Of a stretch of 64,000 nucleotides of DNA, positions 7,343 to 16,238 are shown in pieces. Position 1 is the first letter of the stretch, and each line of letters opens with the position of its first letter. Below the pieces are notes generated by a model. It was given only the letters and a program-made list of their open reading frames with translations, had not been told where the DNA came from and did not search any database. The stretch covers positions 434,001 through 498,000 of the forward strand of contig CAVWWX010000002.1 of the NCBI GenBank assembly GCA_963758845.1, written 5' to 3'. A program made the position numbers and the translations under genes. The DNA is from JBDTSW01 sp963758845. Lineage in GTDB: Bacteria; Actinomycetota; Thermoleophilia; Solirubrobacterales; 70-9.

Positions 7343-8608
7343 ATGAGCGAGCGCGATCTCGACGTCGTCGTCTTCGGAGCGACGAGCGTCACCGGGCGCA
7401 GGGTGGCCGCCTACCTCTCAGACCGCGCGGGCGAGGACGAGGTGCGCTGGGCTCCCGCCGCCCGCGACGCCGGGAAGGCCGCCGAGGTCCTGGCGGAGGT
7501 CGGGGTGACTGCGCCCGAGACGGTGATCGCCGACGTCGGCGATCCGGAGTCCCTGGCGCGAATGGCGGCGCGCACCAAGGTGGTCCTGAACCTCGTCGGG
7601 CCCTACACGCTCCACGGCCGCCCGGTGATCGAGGCCTGCGTTGCCGCCGGCGCCCACTACGCCGACCTGACGGGCGAGATCCCGTTCGTGCGCCGGATCC
7701 AGGCCGATTTCCACGACGCGGCGACCGCGGCAGGGGTGAAGGTCGTGCAGGTCTGCGGGTTCGAGGCGCTGCCCCCGGACCTGGCGGTCGCACTGGCTGC
7801 CGAGGCCGCGGCGGAGCGCTGGGACGAGGCGCTGACCGACGTCGACCTCGAGTTGCGCATGATCCGGGTCCCGATGCCCCCGCGCCCGTCCGACTACGTC
7901 TCCGGCGGCACTTTCCAGAGCCTCGCCGCAGCCGCCGGCGACGCCGACTCGGCGGTGATCACGGATCCGTGTTGCCTGGTCGATGACCCCGCCTTTGCCG
8001 CCGAGGTGCTGCGGCGCAGTCCCATCAAGGTCGCCCCGCGGCGCGGCAGCGACGGCTCGGTCGTCGCGCCGATGAGCCCGGCCGCGTTCATCAACCCGGC
8101 GGTGATCCATCGCTCGGCCGCTCTGCGCGCCGCGGACGGCGTGACCACCTCACGTCCGTTCGCCTACAGCGAGGGCATGTCGATCGACGGGCCCGGGGCC
8201 AGCTTGCCTCTGCGCTACGCGGCGGCCGGCGCGATGGCCGGAACGCAGGCAACGGTGGGCAGGATCGCGCGAGCGCGCCCGTCCGTGGGCGCCTCGGCGT
8301 CGAAGTTCCTCAGCCGGGTGCTCCCGTCCTCGGGCGCAGGGCCGAAGCCGGATCGCCTCGAGCCCTGGCACTGGCGGATGGACGTCGTGGGCCGGACCGC
8401 AGCCGGCAACGAGGCGCGGGTCGAGGTCGACGCCGACGGCCATCCCGGCTACCTGGCCACCGCGCGGATGCTCGGCGAGGCGGGGATCCTGATGGCCGCC
8501 GAGGGAGCCACGCCCGACCGCGCCGGGTGCCTGACCCCGTCGATCGCGCTCGGCACCGACTCGGCACCGGCGTTCGACCGCGCCTCCGTGCGCTTCAAGG
8601 TGAGCTAG
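7343..8608 (+). CDS. saccharopine dehydrogenase NADP-binding domain / trans-acting enoyl reductase-like protein
   Basis: 421 aa from ATG. N-terminal VVFGATSVTGRRVAAYL is a Rossmann fold with a GxxxxTG dinucleotide motif; LNLVGPYTLHGRPVIEAC and HYADLTGE are typical of the Sacchrp_dh_NADP family. In Actinomycetota such proteins act as trans-acting enoyl reductases of lipid synthesis or remain unassigned oxidoreductases. It is followed after 10 bp by the LLM oxidoreductase, suggesting co-transcription. The substrate is unknown. Confidence 0.85.
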   Translation: MSERDLDVVVFGATSVTGRRVAAYLSDRAGEDEVRWAPAARDAGKAAEVLAEVGVTAPETVIADVGDPESLARMAARTKVVLNLVGPYTLHGRPVIEACVAAGAHYADLTGEIPFVRRIQADFHDAATAAGVKVVQVCGFEALPPDLAVALAAEAAAERWDEALTDVDLELRMIRVPMPPRPSDYVSGGTFQSLAAAAGDADSAVITDPCCLVDDPAFAAEVLRRSPIKVAPRRGSDGSVVAPMSPAAFINPAVIHRSAALRAADGVTTSRPFAYSEGMSIDGPGASLPLRYAAAGAMAGTQATVGRIARARPSVGASASKFLSRVLPSSGAGPKPDRLEPWHWRMDVVGRTAAGNEARVEVDADGHPGYLATARMLGEAGILMAAEGATPDRAGCLTPSIALGTDSAPAFDRASVRFKVS

Positions 8609-8618
8609 GACTCACGCC

Positions 8619-9632
8619 GTGAAGGTGGACGCCGGGGGCTACTCGGCCACGATCGATGCGGCCGGCGCCGGGGCCCGGCAGGCAGAGGCCGATGGCTACG
8701 ACGGCTGGTGGGCGGTCGAGACCCAGGTCGATCCCTTCCTGGCGTGCGCCGTCGCGGCCGAGCGCACCGAGGGAATCGAGGTGGCCACGGGCATCGCCGT
8801 CGCCCTCGCTCGCAACCCGATGACGGTCGCGCTGCAGGCCAACGACCTCCAGGCTCTCTCGGGCGGCAGGTTCGCGCTGGGGCTCGGCTCGCAGATCAAG
8901 CCCCACATCACCCGCCGCTACTCGATGCCCTGGTCGAAGCCTGCGGCGCGGATGCGGGAGTTCATCCTGGCGATCCGGGCGATCTGGGACACCTGGGGCA
9001 CCGGCGCGAAGCTCGACTTTGAGGGTGACTTCTACACCCACACGCTGATGGCACCGTTCTTCGACCCCGGCCCCAACCCGCATGGCAATCCGAAGATCCT
9101 GCTGGCGGCCGTCGGCCCGCTGATGACCGAGGCCGCGGGCGAGGTCGCCGACGGCGTCCTGATCCACGGCTTCTCGACCGAGCGCTACCTGCGCGAGGCA
9201 ACCCTGCCCGCCCTCGAGCGGGGCTTCGAGAAAATCGGGCGCACGCGCGAGGGCTTCGAGATCACCGCTCCAGCCTTCGTCGTCGCGCGGGACACCGGGG
9301 AGGAGATCGCCGAAGGCGTCGAGTTCATCCGCAACCAGATCGCGTTCTACGGGTCGACCCCGGCCTACCGGCCGGTTCTCGAGCTGCACGGCTGGGGCGA
9401 GCTCCAGGACGAGCTGAAGGCGATGACCAAGCGCGGCGAGTGGGACTCGATGAGCGCGCTGATCGACGACGAGGTGCTGAACACCTTCGCCGTCGTCGGG
9501 ACGCCCGAGGATGCGATCGCCGAGGTCAAGCGCCGCTACGGCGACATCGCGACGCGTATCCAGCTGAGCCTGCCGGAGGATCGCGATCCGGATCGCTGGC
9601 AGGCGCTGTTCGAGGATCTGCGTAAGACTTAG
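8619..9632 (+). CDS. LLM class F420-dependent oxidoreductase
   Basis: 337 aa from GTG 8619, 10 bp after the preceding gene. The bacterial luciferase-like TIM barrel is visible: EADGYDGWWAVET, VATGIAVALARNPM, LSGGRFALGLGSQIKPH, and a C-terminal VGTPEDAIAEVKRRYGD. It matches the TIGR03617-type subgroup of F420-dependent oxidoreductases as I remember it. These cytoplasmic enzymes use F420H2 or FMN for hydride transfer; the substrate is not deducible. It is followed after 3 bp by the methyltransferase, completing a compact run. Confidence 0.88.
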   Translation: MKVDAGGYSATIDAAGAGARQAEADGYDGWWAVETQVDPFLACAVAAERTEGIEVATGIAVALARNPMTVALQANDLQALSGGRFALGLGSQIKPHITRRYSMPWSKPAARMREFILAIRAIWDTWGTGAKLDFEGDFYTHTLMAPFFDPGPNPHGNPKILLAAVGPLMTEAAGEVADGVLIHGFSTERYLREATLPALERGFEKIGRTREGFEITAPAFVVARDTGEEIAEGVEFIRNQIAFYGSTPAYRPVLELHGWGELQDELKAMTKRGEWDSMSALIDDEVLNTFAVVGTPEDAIAEVKRRYGDIATRIQLSLPEDRDPDRWQALFEDLRKT

Positions 9633-9635
9633 GCC

Positions 9636-10578
9636 ATGGGTTATCGGGAGCGGCTTCCCCAGCTCGACGGTGATCTCTTCCTCACGGACGGAGGCATCGA
9701 GACCTCGCTGATCTTCCACGACGGGCTCGACCTGCCCCTGTTCGCCGCGTTCGATCTCCTCAAGGACGAGGAGGGCACAGAGGCCTTGCGCCGCTACTAC
9801 GCGCCGTACGTCGAGCTGGCCAGCGACCGCGGCCTTGGCTTCGTGCTCGAGACGCCGACCTGGCGCGCCAGCCCGAGGTGGGCGGAGGAGATCGGCTACT
9901 CGGCCGGCGAGCTCGACGAGCTCAACCGCAAGGCCGTCGCGCTGATGGCCGAGATCCGCGACGAGCACCTGGCGGACCCGACACCGTTCGTGATCTCGGG
10001 GTGCATCGGCCCGCAGGACGACGGCTACAACCCAGGAGAGCTGATGTCGGCTGATGCCGCCCGCGACTATCACTCGACCCAGATCGGGACCTTCGCCGGA
10101 CACCCAGGCGGACATGGTCAGCGCGATCACGATGACCTACGCCGATGAGGCCACCGGCCTCGCCCGGGCCGCGGCCGACGCCGGCATGCCGGTGGCGCTG
10201 TCGTTCACCGTCGAGACAGACGGCCGGCTGCCCAGCGGGCAGGGGCTTGGCGAGGCCGTCCAGGAGGTCGACGCCGCCACCGATTCCTACGCCGCGTACT
10301 TCATGATCAACTGCGCGCACCCCACCCACTTCGAGGATGTGGTGGGCACCCCGGCGCCCTGGATCGAGCGGATCCGTGGCCTGCGCGCCAACGCATCCAC
10401 GAAGAGCCACGCCGAGCTGGACGAGGCGACCGAGCTCGACGAGGGCGATCCCAGCGACCTCGGCGCCCGCTACGCGTCGCTGCGCGAGCTGCTGCCGAAC
10501 CTGAACGTGATCGGCGGCTGCTGCGGCACCGACAGCCGCCACGTCACGGCCGCCGCCGACGCTCTCACCGCGTCCTAA
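9636..10578 (+). pseudogene. homocysteine S-methyltransferase family gene, one frameshift
   Basis: The first frame (from ATG 9636) gives LTDGGIETSLIFHDG and VISGCIGPQDDGY, then loses homology after QIGTFA near 10100. The next frame resumes with DTQADMVSAITMTYADEA and runs to the stop at 10578, ending with the zinc-binding cysteines NCAHPTHF and GGCCGTDSRH. Removing one G near 10098-10101 would restore a ~313-aa Hcy methyltransferase. The enzyme would transfer a methyl group from S-methylmethionine or similar to homocysteine. All catalytic residues are intact, so a sequencing error is as likely as real inactivation. Confidence 0.8.
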
Positions 10579-10579
10579 G

Positions 10580-10673
10580 ACGCCTCGCGGAGCCGCCCCG
10601 GACGTATCAGCGGGGCTTCGACCGCGAATCGAAGCCCGACATCGGCGCCTTCGAGTTCGACGCCGAGCCCTAG
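10580..10673 (+). pseudogene. C-terminal remnant of a choice-of-anchor-Q / parallel beta-helix protein
   Basis: In frame to a TAG at 10671 the sequence reads YQRGFDRESKPDIGAFEFDAEP. The RxxDIGAFE ending is characteristic of secreted right-handed beta-helix (choice-of-anchor Q) proteins. Only about 30 codons remain and there is no upstream body of the gene, so it is a leftover. It lies between the methyltransferase and the convergent MFS transporter. Confidence 0.55.
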
Positions 10674-10677
10674 GCGG

Positions 10678-12171
10678 TCAGCCGGCCTCGGTGTAGGCGG
10701 GCTCGGCTCGCTGCGGCCCGGGCCGTGCCTCGGGGTCCTGGGCGTGAGCCGCCGCCGCGCGCTCCTCGGGCTCGATCACGGTGAGCCCGACGACGATCGA
10801 GGCGACCACGAGCGCCGCAGCGATGATGAAGGACACGTGGTAGCCGCCGGTGAGCGCGGACGCCAGCGAGTCGCCGTCGGCCACCAGGCTGTCGGTGCGG
10901 CTGGCCGCGACGGTCGCCAGCACGGCCAGGCCGATCGCTCCGCCGACCTGCGCCGACGTGTTGACCAGCCCCGACGCAAGGCCCGCGTCGGCCTGGGTGG
11001 CGCCGGACATGGCCAGCTTCATGAGCGCCGGGAACGAGCTGCCGGCGCCAAGGCCCAACAGGATCATCAGCGGCAGGAGATCGCGGGCGTAGACGGCGTC
11101 GACCGGGACCCGGGCGAACAGCAGCAGCGAGCCCACGATCAGCGCCAGGCCGGGGATCAGCACGCGCCGGGCGCCGTAGCGCAGAACCAGCTTGTCCGAG
11201 AACTTGATCGACATCGTCCCCATCACCAGGGTGGCGGGCAGGAAGGCGAGGCCGATTTCGAGCGGGGTGTAACCCGCCACCTGCTCGAGGTAGAGCGAGC
11301 CCAGGAAGAAAGTGCCGAACATCCCGGCCACGCCCAGGGCCTGGACGATGTTGGCTCCCGCGATGTTCCGCGAGCGGAAGATGCGAAGCGGCATCAGCGG
11401 GTTCGCGGCGGTGGCCTCCCTGGCGACGAAGGCGACCAGGAGCGCCAGCGAGACCGCGCTCAGCGCCAGCGTCTGCGTGGCGCCCCACCCCTGCTCGGCA
11501 GCGGGCTTGACGATCGTGTAGACGCCCAGCATCAGGGACGAGGTGATCAGGACGGCCCCCGGGACGTCCGCGCCGCCGCCGAACCCGATGCCGCGGTCGC
11601 GGTCCAGGAGCCGGTTTGCGAGCACGGCCGTGATCAGCCCGATCGGGATGTTGATGAAGAAGATCCAGTGCCAGTTGATCGACTCGGTCAGGATGCCGCC
11701 GGCAAGCAGGCCGATCGACCCTCCGGCCGAGGCGACGAACGCGAATACGCCGATCGCCTTCGCCTGGTCCCCCGGCTCGGGGAACATCGTCACGATCATC
11801 CCCAGGATCACGGCGGAGGTCATGGCCCCGCCGACGCCCTGGATGAACCGTGCCGCGACCAGGACCTCCTGGCTCTGGGCGACGCCGCACAGCACCGAGG
11901 CCAGGACGAACACGGCGAGACCCGCGAGGAAGACGTTCTTGCGGCCCAGGAGGTCGCCGAGACGCCCCGAGAGCAGCAGCAGGCCGCCGAAGGCGATCAG
12001 GTATCCGTTGACCACCCACGCGAGGCTCGACGACGAGAACCCCAGGTCCTCCTGGATCGAGGGCAGCGCGACGTTCACGACCGTGATGTCGAGGACGATC
12101 ATCAGCATCCCCACGCACAGCACGTAGAGGGCGATCCAGCGCTTGCGGTCGGTCTGCGTCTCGTCGGTCAC
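10678..12171 (-). CDS. MFS transporter, DHA2 (EmrB/QacA) drug:H+ antiporter family
   Basis: 497 aa from GTG 12171, chosen because GGAGGG sits just upstream; an in-frame ATG at 12246 would put an operator-like half-site inside the gene. About 14 hydrophobic helices. Motifs include LDITVVNVALPSIQEDL (motif D1 of DHA2 proteins), LSGRLGDLLGRKN (motif A) and RFIQGVGGAM (motif C region). Such proteins export hydrophobic drugs or biocides in exchange for protons. It shares an 11-bp sequence upstream with the palindrome at 12650, implying shared control with the VOC gene. Confidence 0.9.
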   Translation of the reverse strand: MTDETQTDRKRWIALYVLCVGMLMIVLDITVVNVALPSIQEDLGFSSSSLAWVVNGYLIAFGGLLLLSGRLGDLLGRKNVFLAGLAVFVLASVLCGVAQSQEVLVAARFIQGVGGAMTSAVILGMIVTMFPEPGDQAKAIGVFAFVASAGGSIGLLAGGILTESINWHWIFFINIPIGLITAVLANRLLDRDRGIGFGGGADVPGAVLITSSLMLGVYTIVKPAAEQGWGATQTLALSAVSLALLVAFVAREATAANPLMPLRIFRSRNIAGANIVQALGVAGMFGTFFLGSLYLEQVAGYTPLEIGLAFLPATLVMGTMSIKFSDKLVLRYGARRVLIPGLALIVGSLLLFARVPVDAVYARDLLPLMILLGLGAGSSFPALMKLAMSGATQADAGLASGLVNTSAQVGGAIGLAVLATVAASRTDSLVADGDSLASALTGGYHVSFIIAAALVVASIVVGLTVIEPEERAAAAHAQDPEARPGPQRAEPAYTEAG

Positions 12172-12237
12172 GGTGCTCCCTCCAAGGTCGAGGTGGTCTG
12201 CCAATGAAGACCTGCCCTCGGGCCGAAACTCATCGGT

Positions 12238-12248
12238 CCCTTCCATCT
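12238..12248. promoter_or_regulatory. operator half-site upstream of the MFS gene
   Basis: ACTCATCGGTC, identical to one arm of the perfect palindrome at 12650-12671. It lies 67 bp upstream of the GTG start of the transporter and next to the VOC stop codon. It probably marks a weaker binding site for the same repressor. Confidence 0.45.
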
Positions 12249-12257
12249 AAGCAGGCG

Positions 12258-12617
12258 CTATTTCGGCTGCCAGAAGGCCAGTTCGCCGGCCGTCGGCGAA
12301 ACGACCACGCTGCGCCAGCCGGCGGGCCCCTCTCGCGGCTCCAGCGGCACCACGGCCCCCTGCTCGCGCGCCCGCTCGGTGGCGGCGCGAACGTCGGTCA
12401 CGCCTACGTAGGGCAGCCACAGCGAGCGCTCGGTCGGGCACTCTACGACCCCACCGCCGACGCCCCCGTCGATCTCCAGCGCCTGGTAGGTGTGCCCGGC
12501 GGCGGTGATCCGCTCGGGGCGCCAGCCGCAGACCCGCGCGTAGAACTCGCAGGCACCCACGAGGTCGCCGGTGTGGAGCTCGAGATGCACGACGGGGTTT
12601 GAGGCAGCGCGCTTCAT
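12258..12617 (-). CDS. VOC family (glyoxalase/bleomycin-resistance-like) protein
   Basis: 119 aa from ATG 12617. VVHLELHTGDLVGACEFYARVCGW is the first beta-alpha-beta module of a vicinal-oxygen-chelate fold, and the sequence ends GELAFWQPK. A single-domain protein of normal length (~115-120). VOC proteins bind metals or sequester drugs; no specific substrate can be given. It is transcribed toward the MFS gene, 86 bp away, and its upstream region carries a perfect 22-bp palindrome, so the two may form one repressor-controlled unit. Confidence 0.8.
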   Translation of the reverse strand: MKRAASNPVVHLELHTGDLVGACEFYARVCGWRPERITAAGHTYQALEIDGGVGGGVVECPTERSLWLPYVGVTDVRAATERAREQGAVVPLEPREGPAGWRSVVVSPTAGELAFWQPK

Positions 12618-12649
12618 CGTTGTCCGTATTGACCAGCCCGTGAGGGTGA

Positions 12650-12671
12650 ACTCATCGGTCGACCGATGAGT
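12650..12671. promoter_or_regulatory. perfect 22-bp palindrome, candidate TetR-type operator
   Basis: Arms ACTCATCGGTC and GACCGATGAGT abut without spacer. The site lies between the divergent VOC gene (start 12617) and sigma-factor gene (start 12706). The same arm recurs upstream of the MFS exporter. Size and symmetry fit TetR-family operators; the repressor gene is not in the window. Confidence 0.6.
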
Positions 12672-12705
12672 CTGAGTGGCCGCCCGGGGTCTAATGTGAG
12701 GCGAG

Positions 12706-13830
12706 ATGACGACTTCGACCGTCGAGACGGCTGAGGAGCGCCAGCTCCTCGAGGCCGCCCGCAAGGGCGACGAGAGCTCCTTCGAGCGGCTGGTGGCACC
12801 CCGCCAGCGCGAGCTCCAGGCCCACTGCTACCGGATGCTCGGCTCCGTGCCTGACGCCGAGGACGCCCTCCAGGAGGCGCTCTTGCGCGCCTGGCGAGGT
12901 CTGTCGCGGTTCGAGGGGCGCAGCTCGCTGCGCTCGTGGCTTTACCGGATCGCCACCAACGCCTGCCTCGACGCCGTCGAGCGCCGCCCTAAGCGCGTGC
13001 TCCCGGTGGACTACGGGCCTTCCTGGGATCCGCATGCCGGGCCCGGCGGGCCGGTGGTCGAGTCGGTGTGGATCGAGCCTTACCCCGATGAGACCCTGGC
13101 GGTGGAGGACGGATACGCCGCCCCGGAAGCGCGCTTCGAGGAGCGCGAATCGGTCGAGCTCGCCTTCGTGGCGGCGCTCCAGCTCCTGCCGGCGAACCAG
13201 CGCGCGGTGCTCATCATGCGCGAGGTGCTGGGCTTCTCGGCCAAGGAGACCGCCGAGTCGCTGGATACGACGACGGCCTCTGTCAACAGCGCGCTCCAGC
13301 GGGCGCGCAAGACGATGAGCGAGAAGACGCCGGCTCAGAGCCAGCAGGAGACCCTGCGCTCGCTTGGCGACGACCGCGTCCGCGAGCTCGTGGAGGCCTA
13401 CGTCGACGCCTGGCAGCGCGAGGACATCGACGGGGTCGTCGCGATGCTGGCCGAGGACTCGACCTTCTCGATGCCGCCGCTCAGCTGCTGGTACGGGGGC
13501 CCCGACGGGTCCGCCTCAATGGCCGACTTCCTGCGCGTCGGGCCGCTCTCGGGCGAGTGGCGCTGGCGGCCGGTCCGGGTGCGGGCGAGCGGCCAGGAGG
13601 CGCTGGCCTTCTACGAGTGGGACGACGGCGAGGGCGCGTACATCCCGTTCGCCCTCAACGTCATGACGTTCACCGGCGAGCGCATCAGCGACGTCACCGC
13701 CTTCGTCACCCGCTCGATCGAGAACACCGACCCGGAGGCCTTCGCCCGCTGGCCCGACCAGCCGGTCGATCCCGGCAGGCTCGTCGCCTACTTCACCCGG
13801 TTCGGGCTCCCGGACCGCCTCGACGCCTAA
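12706..13830 (+). CDS. ECF-type RNA polymerase sigma factor with C-terminal SnoaL domain (SigG/SigJ-like)
   Basis: 374 aa from ATG. Region 2 spans about residues 20-90 (YRMLGSVPDAEDALQEALLRAWRGL, then RSWLYRIATNACLD). Region 4 spans about 155-200 (LLPANQRAVLIMREVLGFSAKETAESLD). The C-terminal half is an NTF2/SnoaL-like domain (LVEAYVDAWQREDIDGVVAML), as in ECF41/SigG-type factors where this domain modulates activity. There is no linked anti-sigma gene. The next gene, an FAD oxidase, starts 7 bp downstream and is probably co-transcribed. Confidence 0.9.
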   Translation: MTTSTVETAEERQLLEAARKGDESSFERLVAPRQRELQAHCYRMLGSVPDAEDALQEALLRAWRGLSRFEGRSSLRSWLYRIATNACLDAVERRPKRVLPVDYGPSWDPHAGPGGPVVESVWIEPYPDETLAVEDGYAAPEARFEERESVELAFVAALQLLPANQRAVLIMREVLGFSAKETAESLDTTTASVNSALQRARKTMSEKTPAQSQQETLRSLGDDRVRELVEAYVDAWQREDIDGVVAMLAEDSTFSMPPLSCWYGGPDGSASMADFLRVGPLSGEWRWRPVRVRASGQEALAFYEWDDGEGAYIPFALNVMTFTGERISDVTAFVTRSIENTDPEAFARWPDQPVDPGRLVAYFTRFGLPDRLDA

Positions 13831-13837
13831 GCCGAAC

Positions 13838-15193
13838 TTGACCTCGCAGGCCGTCAGGGAGTTGCGGCGCTCGTTCGAAGGGGCGATCATCGTCGCCGGG
13901 GATCCCGGCTACGAGCACGCCCGCATCCCCTACAACGCGCTGATCGACCGCCGCCCCGCGGCCATCGCCCGCTGCGCGTCGGCGGCCGACGTCGGGCTCG
14001 CGCTCGAGTTCGGGCGCTCGGAGGGGCTCGAGATCGCGGTGCGGGGAGGCGGCCACAATCCCGCCGGCCATTGCGTGCTCGACGACGGTCTGGTGATCGA
14101 CCTCTCGCTGATGAACCGCGTGGAGGTCGAGCCCGAGGCGCGGGTGGCGCGCGCCCAGGGCGGGGCGACTTGGCTCGACTTCGACCGCGCGACGCAGGCT
14201 CACGGGCTGGTGACGCCGGGTGGCGTGGTCGGCACCACGGGCGTCACGGGCCTCACCCTCGGCGGGGGGATCGGCCACCTCACGTCGCAGCTCGGGCTCA
14301 CCTGCGACGGCCTCCTCGGCGCCGACGTGACCACCCCGGCCGGGGAGTCGGTGCGGGCCGGTGACGAGGGCGACGCCGAGCTGCTCTGGGGACTTCGGGG
14401 CGGGGGCGGCAACTTCGGGATCGTCACCCGGATCGAGCTGCGCCTGCATCCGCTCGAGACGGTGGTTGGAGGGCGGCTGGTCTACTCGGGCGTCGACGAG
14501 GTCGCCGAGGCGCTGCGCCGGTACCGCGACCTGGTGGCCGCCGTCCCGCGCGACCTCAGCTGCACGGCTGTGCTCGCCGCCGACGACGCGCTGGCCCCGG
14601 TCCTGGCGGTCTTCCCCTGCTACACGGGGGCCGATTCGGAGCCGGCCTGGCGCAGCCGGCTAAAGGACGCTCCGGGCCTGATCCTCGACGACATCAGGCG
14701 ACACTCGTTCATCGCCCAGCAGCACGTCGTCAACCCCCCTTACGGCGTCGAGCGCACCTACTGGAAGGGCCATTTCGTCAACGAGCTGCCCGACGAGCTG
14801 ATCGACGCCCTGGTCGAGCGGATGCGGGCGCTGGACCGCCCGCCGGGGCAGATCCTGATCGAGTCGCTCCACGGCGCCCCGAAGGACGTCGACCCGGCGA
14901 GCGCCGCGCTGGGCTTTCGCAGCGCCGCCTTCAACCTCAGCGCGATGGGCGGGTGGCTCGAGCCCACCCACGACGAGGAAGGCGTCGCCTGGACGCGCGG
15001 GACCGCTACCGCCATGGAGCCATGGTCGCTGCGCGGGGCCGGCTACGTGAACTACATGCAGGCCGACGAGCCGGTCGAGCGGGTCCGCGCCGCGTTCGGC
15101 GCCGAGACCTTCGAGCGTCTGCAGGCGCTGAAAGGCCGCTACGACCCTCACAACGTCCTGCGCCGCAACCAGAACGTCCCGCCCGCGGGCTGA
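13838..15193 (+). CDS. FAD-binding oxidoreductase, PCMH/BBE family
   Basis: 451 aa from TTG 13838, 7 bp after the sigma-factor stop. The FAD-binding PCMH domain includes RGGGHNPAG (His for covalent flavin attachment in related enzymes), GLTLGGGIGHL and LRGGGGNFGIVT. The C-terminal BBE segment reads YDPHNVLRRNQNVPP. These berberine-bridge-like oxidases oxidise sugars, alcohols or alkaloid-type compounds. A divergent paralog lies at 44437-45873. A 6-hydroxynicotine oxidase-like role is possible but unproven. Confidence 0.85.
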   Translation: MTSQAVRELRRSFEGAIIVAGDPGYEHARIPYNALIDRRPAAIARCASAADVGLALEFGRSEGLEIAVRGGGHNPAGHCVLDDGLVIDLSLMNRVEVEPEARVARAQGGATWLDFDRATQAHGLVTPGGVVGTTGVTGLTLGGGIGHLTSQLGLTCDGLLGADVTTPAGESVRAGDEGDAELLWGLRGGGGNFGIVTRIELRLHPLETVVGGRLVYSGVDEVAEALRRYRDLVAAVPRDLSCTAVLAADDALAPVLAVFPCYTGADSEPAWRSRLKDAPGLILDDIRRHSFIAQQHVVNPPYGVERTYWKGHFVNELPDELIDALVERMRALDRPPGQILIESLHGAPKDVDPASAALGFRSAAFNLSAMGGWLEPTHDEEGVAWTRGTATAMEPWSLRGAGYVNYMQADEPVERVRAAFGAETFERLQALKGRYDPHNVLRRNQNVPPAG

Positions 15194-15210
15194 CGCCCCC
15201 AAAGCCGAGA

Positions 15211-15237
15211 GGCCGGCCCGCTTGTCGCGGACCGGCC
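15211..15237. terminator. stem-loop between convergent genes
   Basis: Near-perfect inverted repeat GGCCGGcCCGC/GCGGaCCGGCC between the FAD oxidase stop (15193) and VOC stop (15269). There is no long T-tract on either strand, so the terminator role is tentative. Confidence 0.35.
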
Positions 15238-15268
15238 CCGTCAAACCCGCGGCCAACAAGGCCGTGAG

Positions 15269-15694
15269 TCATCTCACTCCGTCGGCGGTGACCTGCGTCA
15301 GGCGGAAGGCGTTGCCCGACGGGTCGCGGAACGACGCGTCGATCCCGTACGGCTGCTCGGTTGGCTCGTCGACGAACTCGACTCCCCTGGCCTTGAGCTC
15401 CTCGTAGGCGGCCTGGCAGTCGTCCGTCGTCAGGAACACGGTGCCGGCGAAGCCCTTCGCCATCAGGCTCTCGATCTGCTGCTTGGTGTCGGCGTCCAGC
15501 ACCGGCTCCCCGGGGATCGCCATCAAGACGACGCCGAAGTCCTCCTGGCCTGGCGGTCCGACGGTGAGCCAGCGGAAGTTCCCCATCTCGGGAACGGTCA
15601 CGTCGGAGCGGACCTCCATGCCCAGCTTGTCCGTGTAGAAGGCGAGCGCTTCGTCCTGGTCGTGGACCCAAACCTGGGCGTTTGCGATTCTCAT
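15269..15694 (-). CDS. VOC family protein (glyoxalase-like)
   Basis: 141 aa from ATG 15694. AQVWVHDQDEALAFYTDKLGMEVRSD is a classic VOC N-terminus, and the second module ends YGIDASFRDPSGNAFRLTQ. Such proteins are metal-dependent lyases/isomerases or resistance proteins. The gene follows the AraC regulator by 37 bp on the same strand; this AraC-VOC pairing is common in Actinomycetota and suggests the regulator controls it. Confidence 0.85.
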   Translation of the reverse strand: MRIANAQVWVHDQDEALAFYTDKLGMEVRSDVTVPEMGNFRWLTVGPPGQEDFGVVLMAIPGEPVLDADTKQQIESLMAKGFAGTVFLTTDDCQAAYEELKARGVEFVDEPTEQPYGIDASFRDPSGNAFRLTQVTADGVR

Positions 15695-15731
15695 CTCAGT
15701 CTCCTGGTCGGTCGACAGTGTCGCGGCCAGG

Positions 15732-16166
15732 CTAATTGCGCGCCAGCGTCCTGTCTTCTCCAAACGTGCTGTCCTGGGCGCGGCCGTAGACGCGCCTGAC
15801 GCACGCCGGGACCAGGGCCCGGTCGGCGGCCGGAGGATGCTGGGCCCGGTAGGCCGCCGGCGGGGCCCCATAGGCGCGGGTGAAGCTGGTGGTGAACGAG
15901 CCGAGGCTGCGAAGGCCGACCGACAGGCAGACGTCGAGGACGGTCCGGTCGGTGTTTCGCAGCAGAGCGGCGGCCCGCTCGAGCCGACGGGCCAGCAGGT
16001 AGGCGTGCGGCGACTCGCCGAAGGCGCGCTTGAACTCACGGCTGAAGTGCGCGCGCGAGAGCCCGGCCACGGCGGCGAGTGCGTCCACGTCGAGCTCGTC
16101 GAAGTAGCGCGCGTCGGCCAGGTCCCTGGCTCGCAGCAGGTGGCGCTCGGGGGGAACGAAGGCCAT
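15732..16166 (-). CDS. AraC family transcriptional regulator
   Basis: 144 aa from ATG 16166. The protein is essentially only the DNA-binding part: ARYFDELDVDALAAVAGLSRAHFSREFKRAFG is the first HTH and DVCLSVGLRSLGSFTTSFTRAYG the second, ending PAAYR. It lacks a separate sensing domain. It is transcribed with the VOC gene and lies 72 bp from the divergent ArsR gene, whose promoter occupies that gap. Confidence 0.87.
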   Translation of the reverse strand: MAFVPPERHLLRARDLADARYFDELDVDALAAVAGLSRAHFSREFKRAFGESPHAYLLARRLERAAALLRNTDRTVLDVCLSVGLRSLGSFTTSFTRAYGAPPAAYRAQHPPAADRALVPACVRRVYGRAQDSTFGEDRTLARN

Positions 16167-16202
16167 ACGCCCGAGTATGCCGACCGCGCTCCGCTCAGCC
16201 AC

Positions 16203-16232
16203 TTGACACGTGACCATATAGTCACCTATACT
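16203..16232 (+). promoter_or_regulatory. sigma-70-type promoter with embedded operator for the arsR-like gene
   Basis: A consensus -35 TTGACA (16203-16208), 18-bp spacer and -10 TATACT (16227-16232) precede the ATG at 16239 by only six bases, implying a leaderless transcript. Inside the spacer, GTGAC-CATATA-GTCAC (16210-16225) is an inverted repeat, the expected position for an autoregulating ArsR-family repressor. Confidence 0.75.
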
Positions 16233-16238
16233 CCCGGC

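Noticed and set aside
10678..12246. ATG at 12246 as the MFS start
   Set aside because: The GTG at 12171 has GGAGGG just upstream, and the longer version would place an operator half-site inside the gene and add a non-homologous N-terminus.
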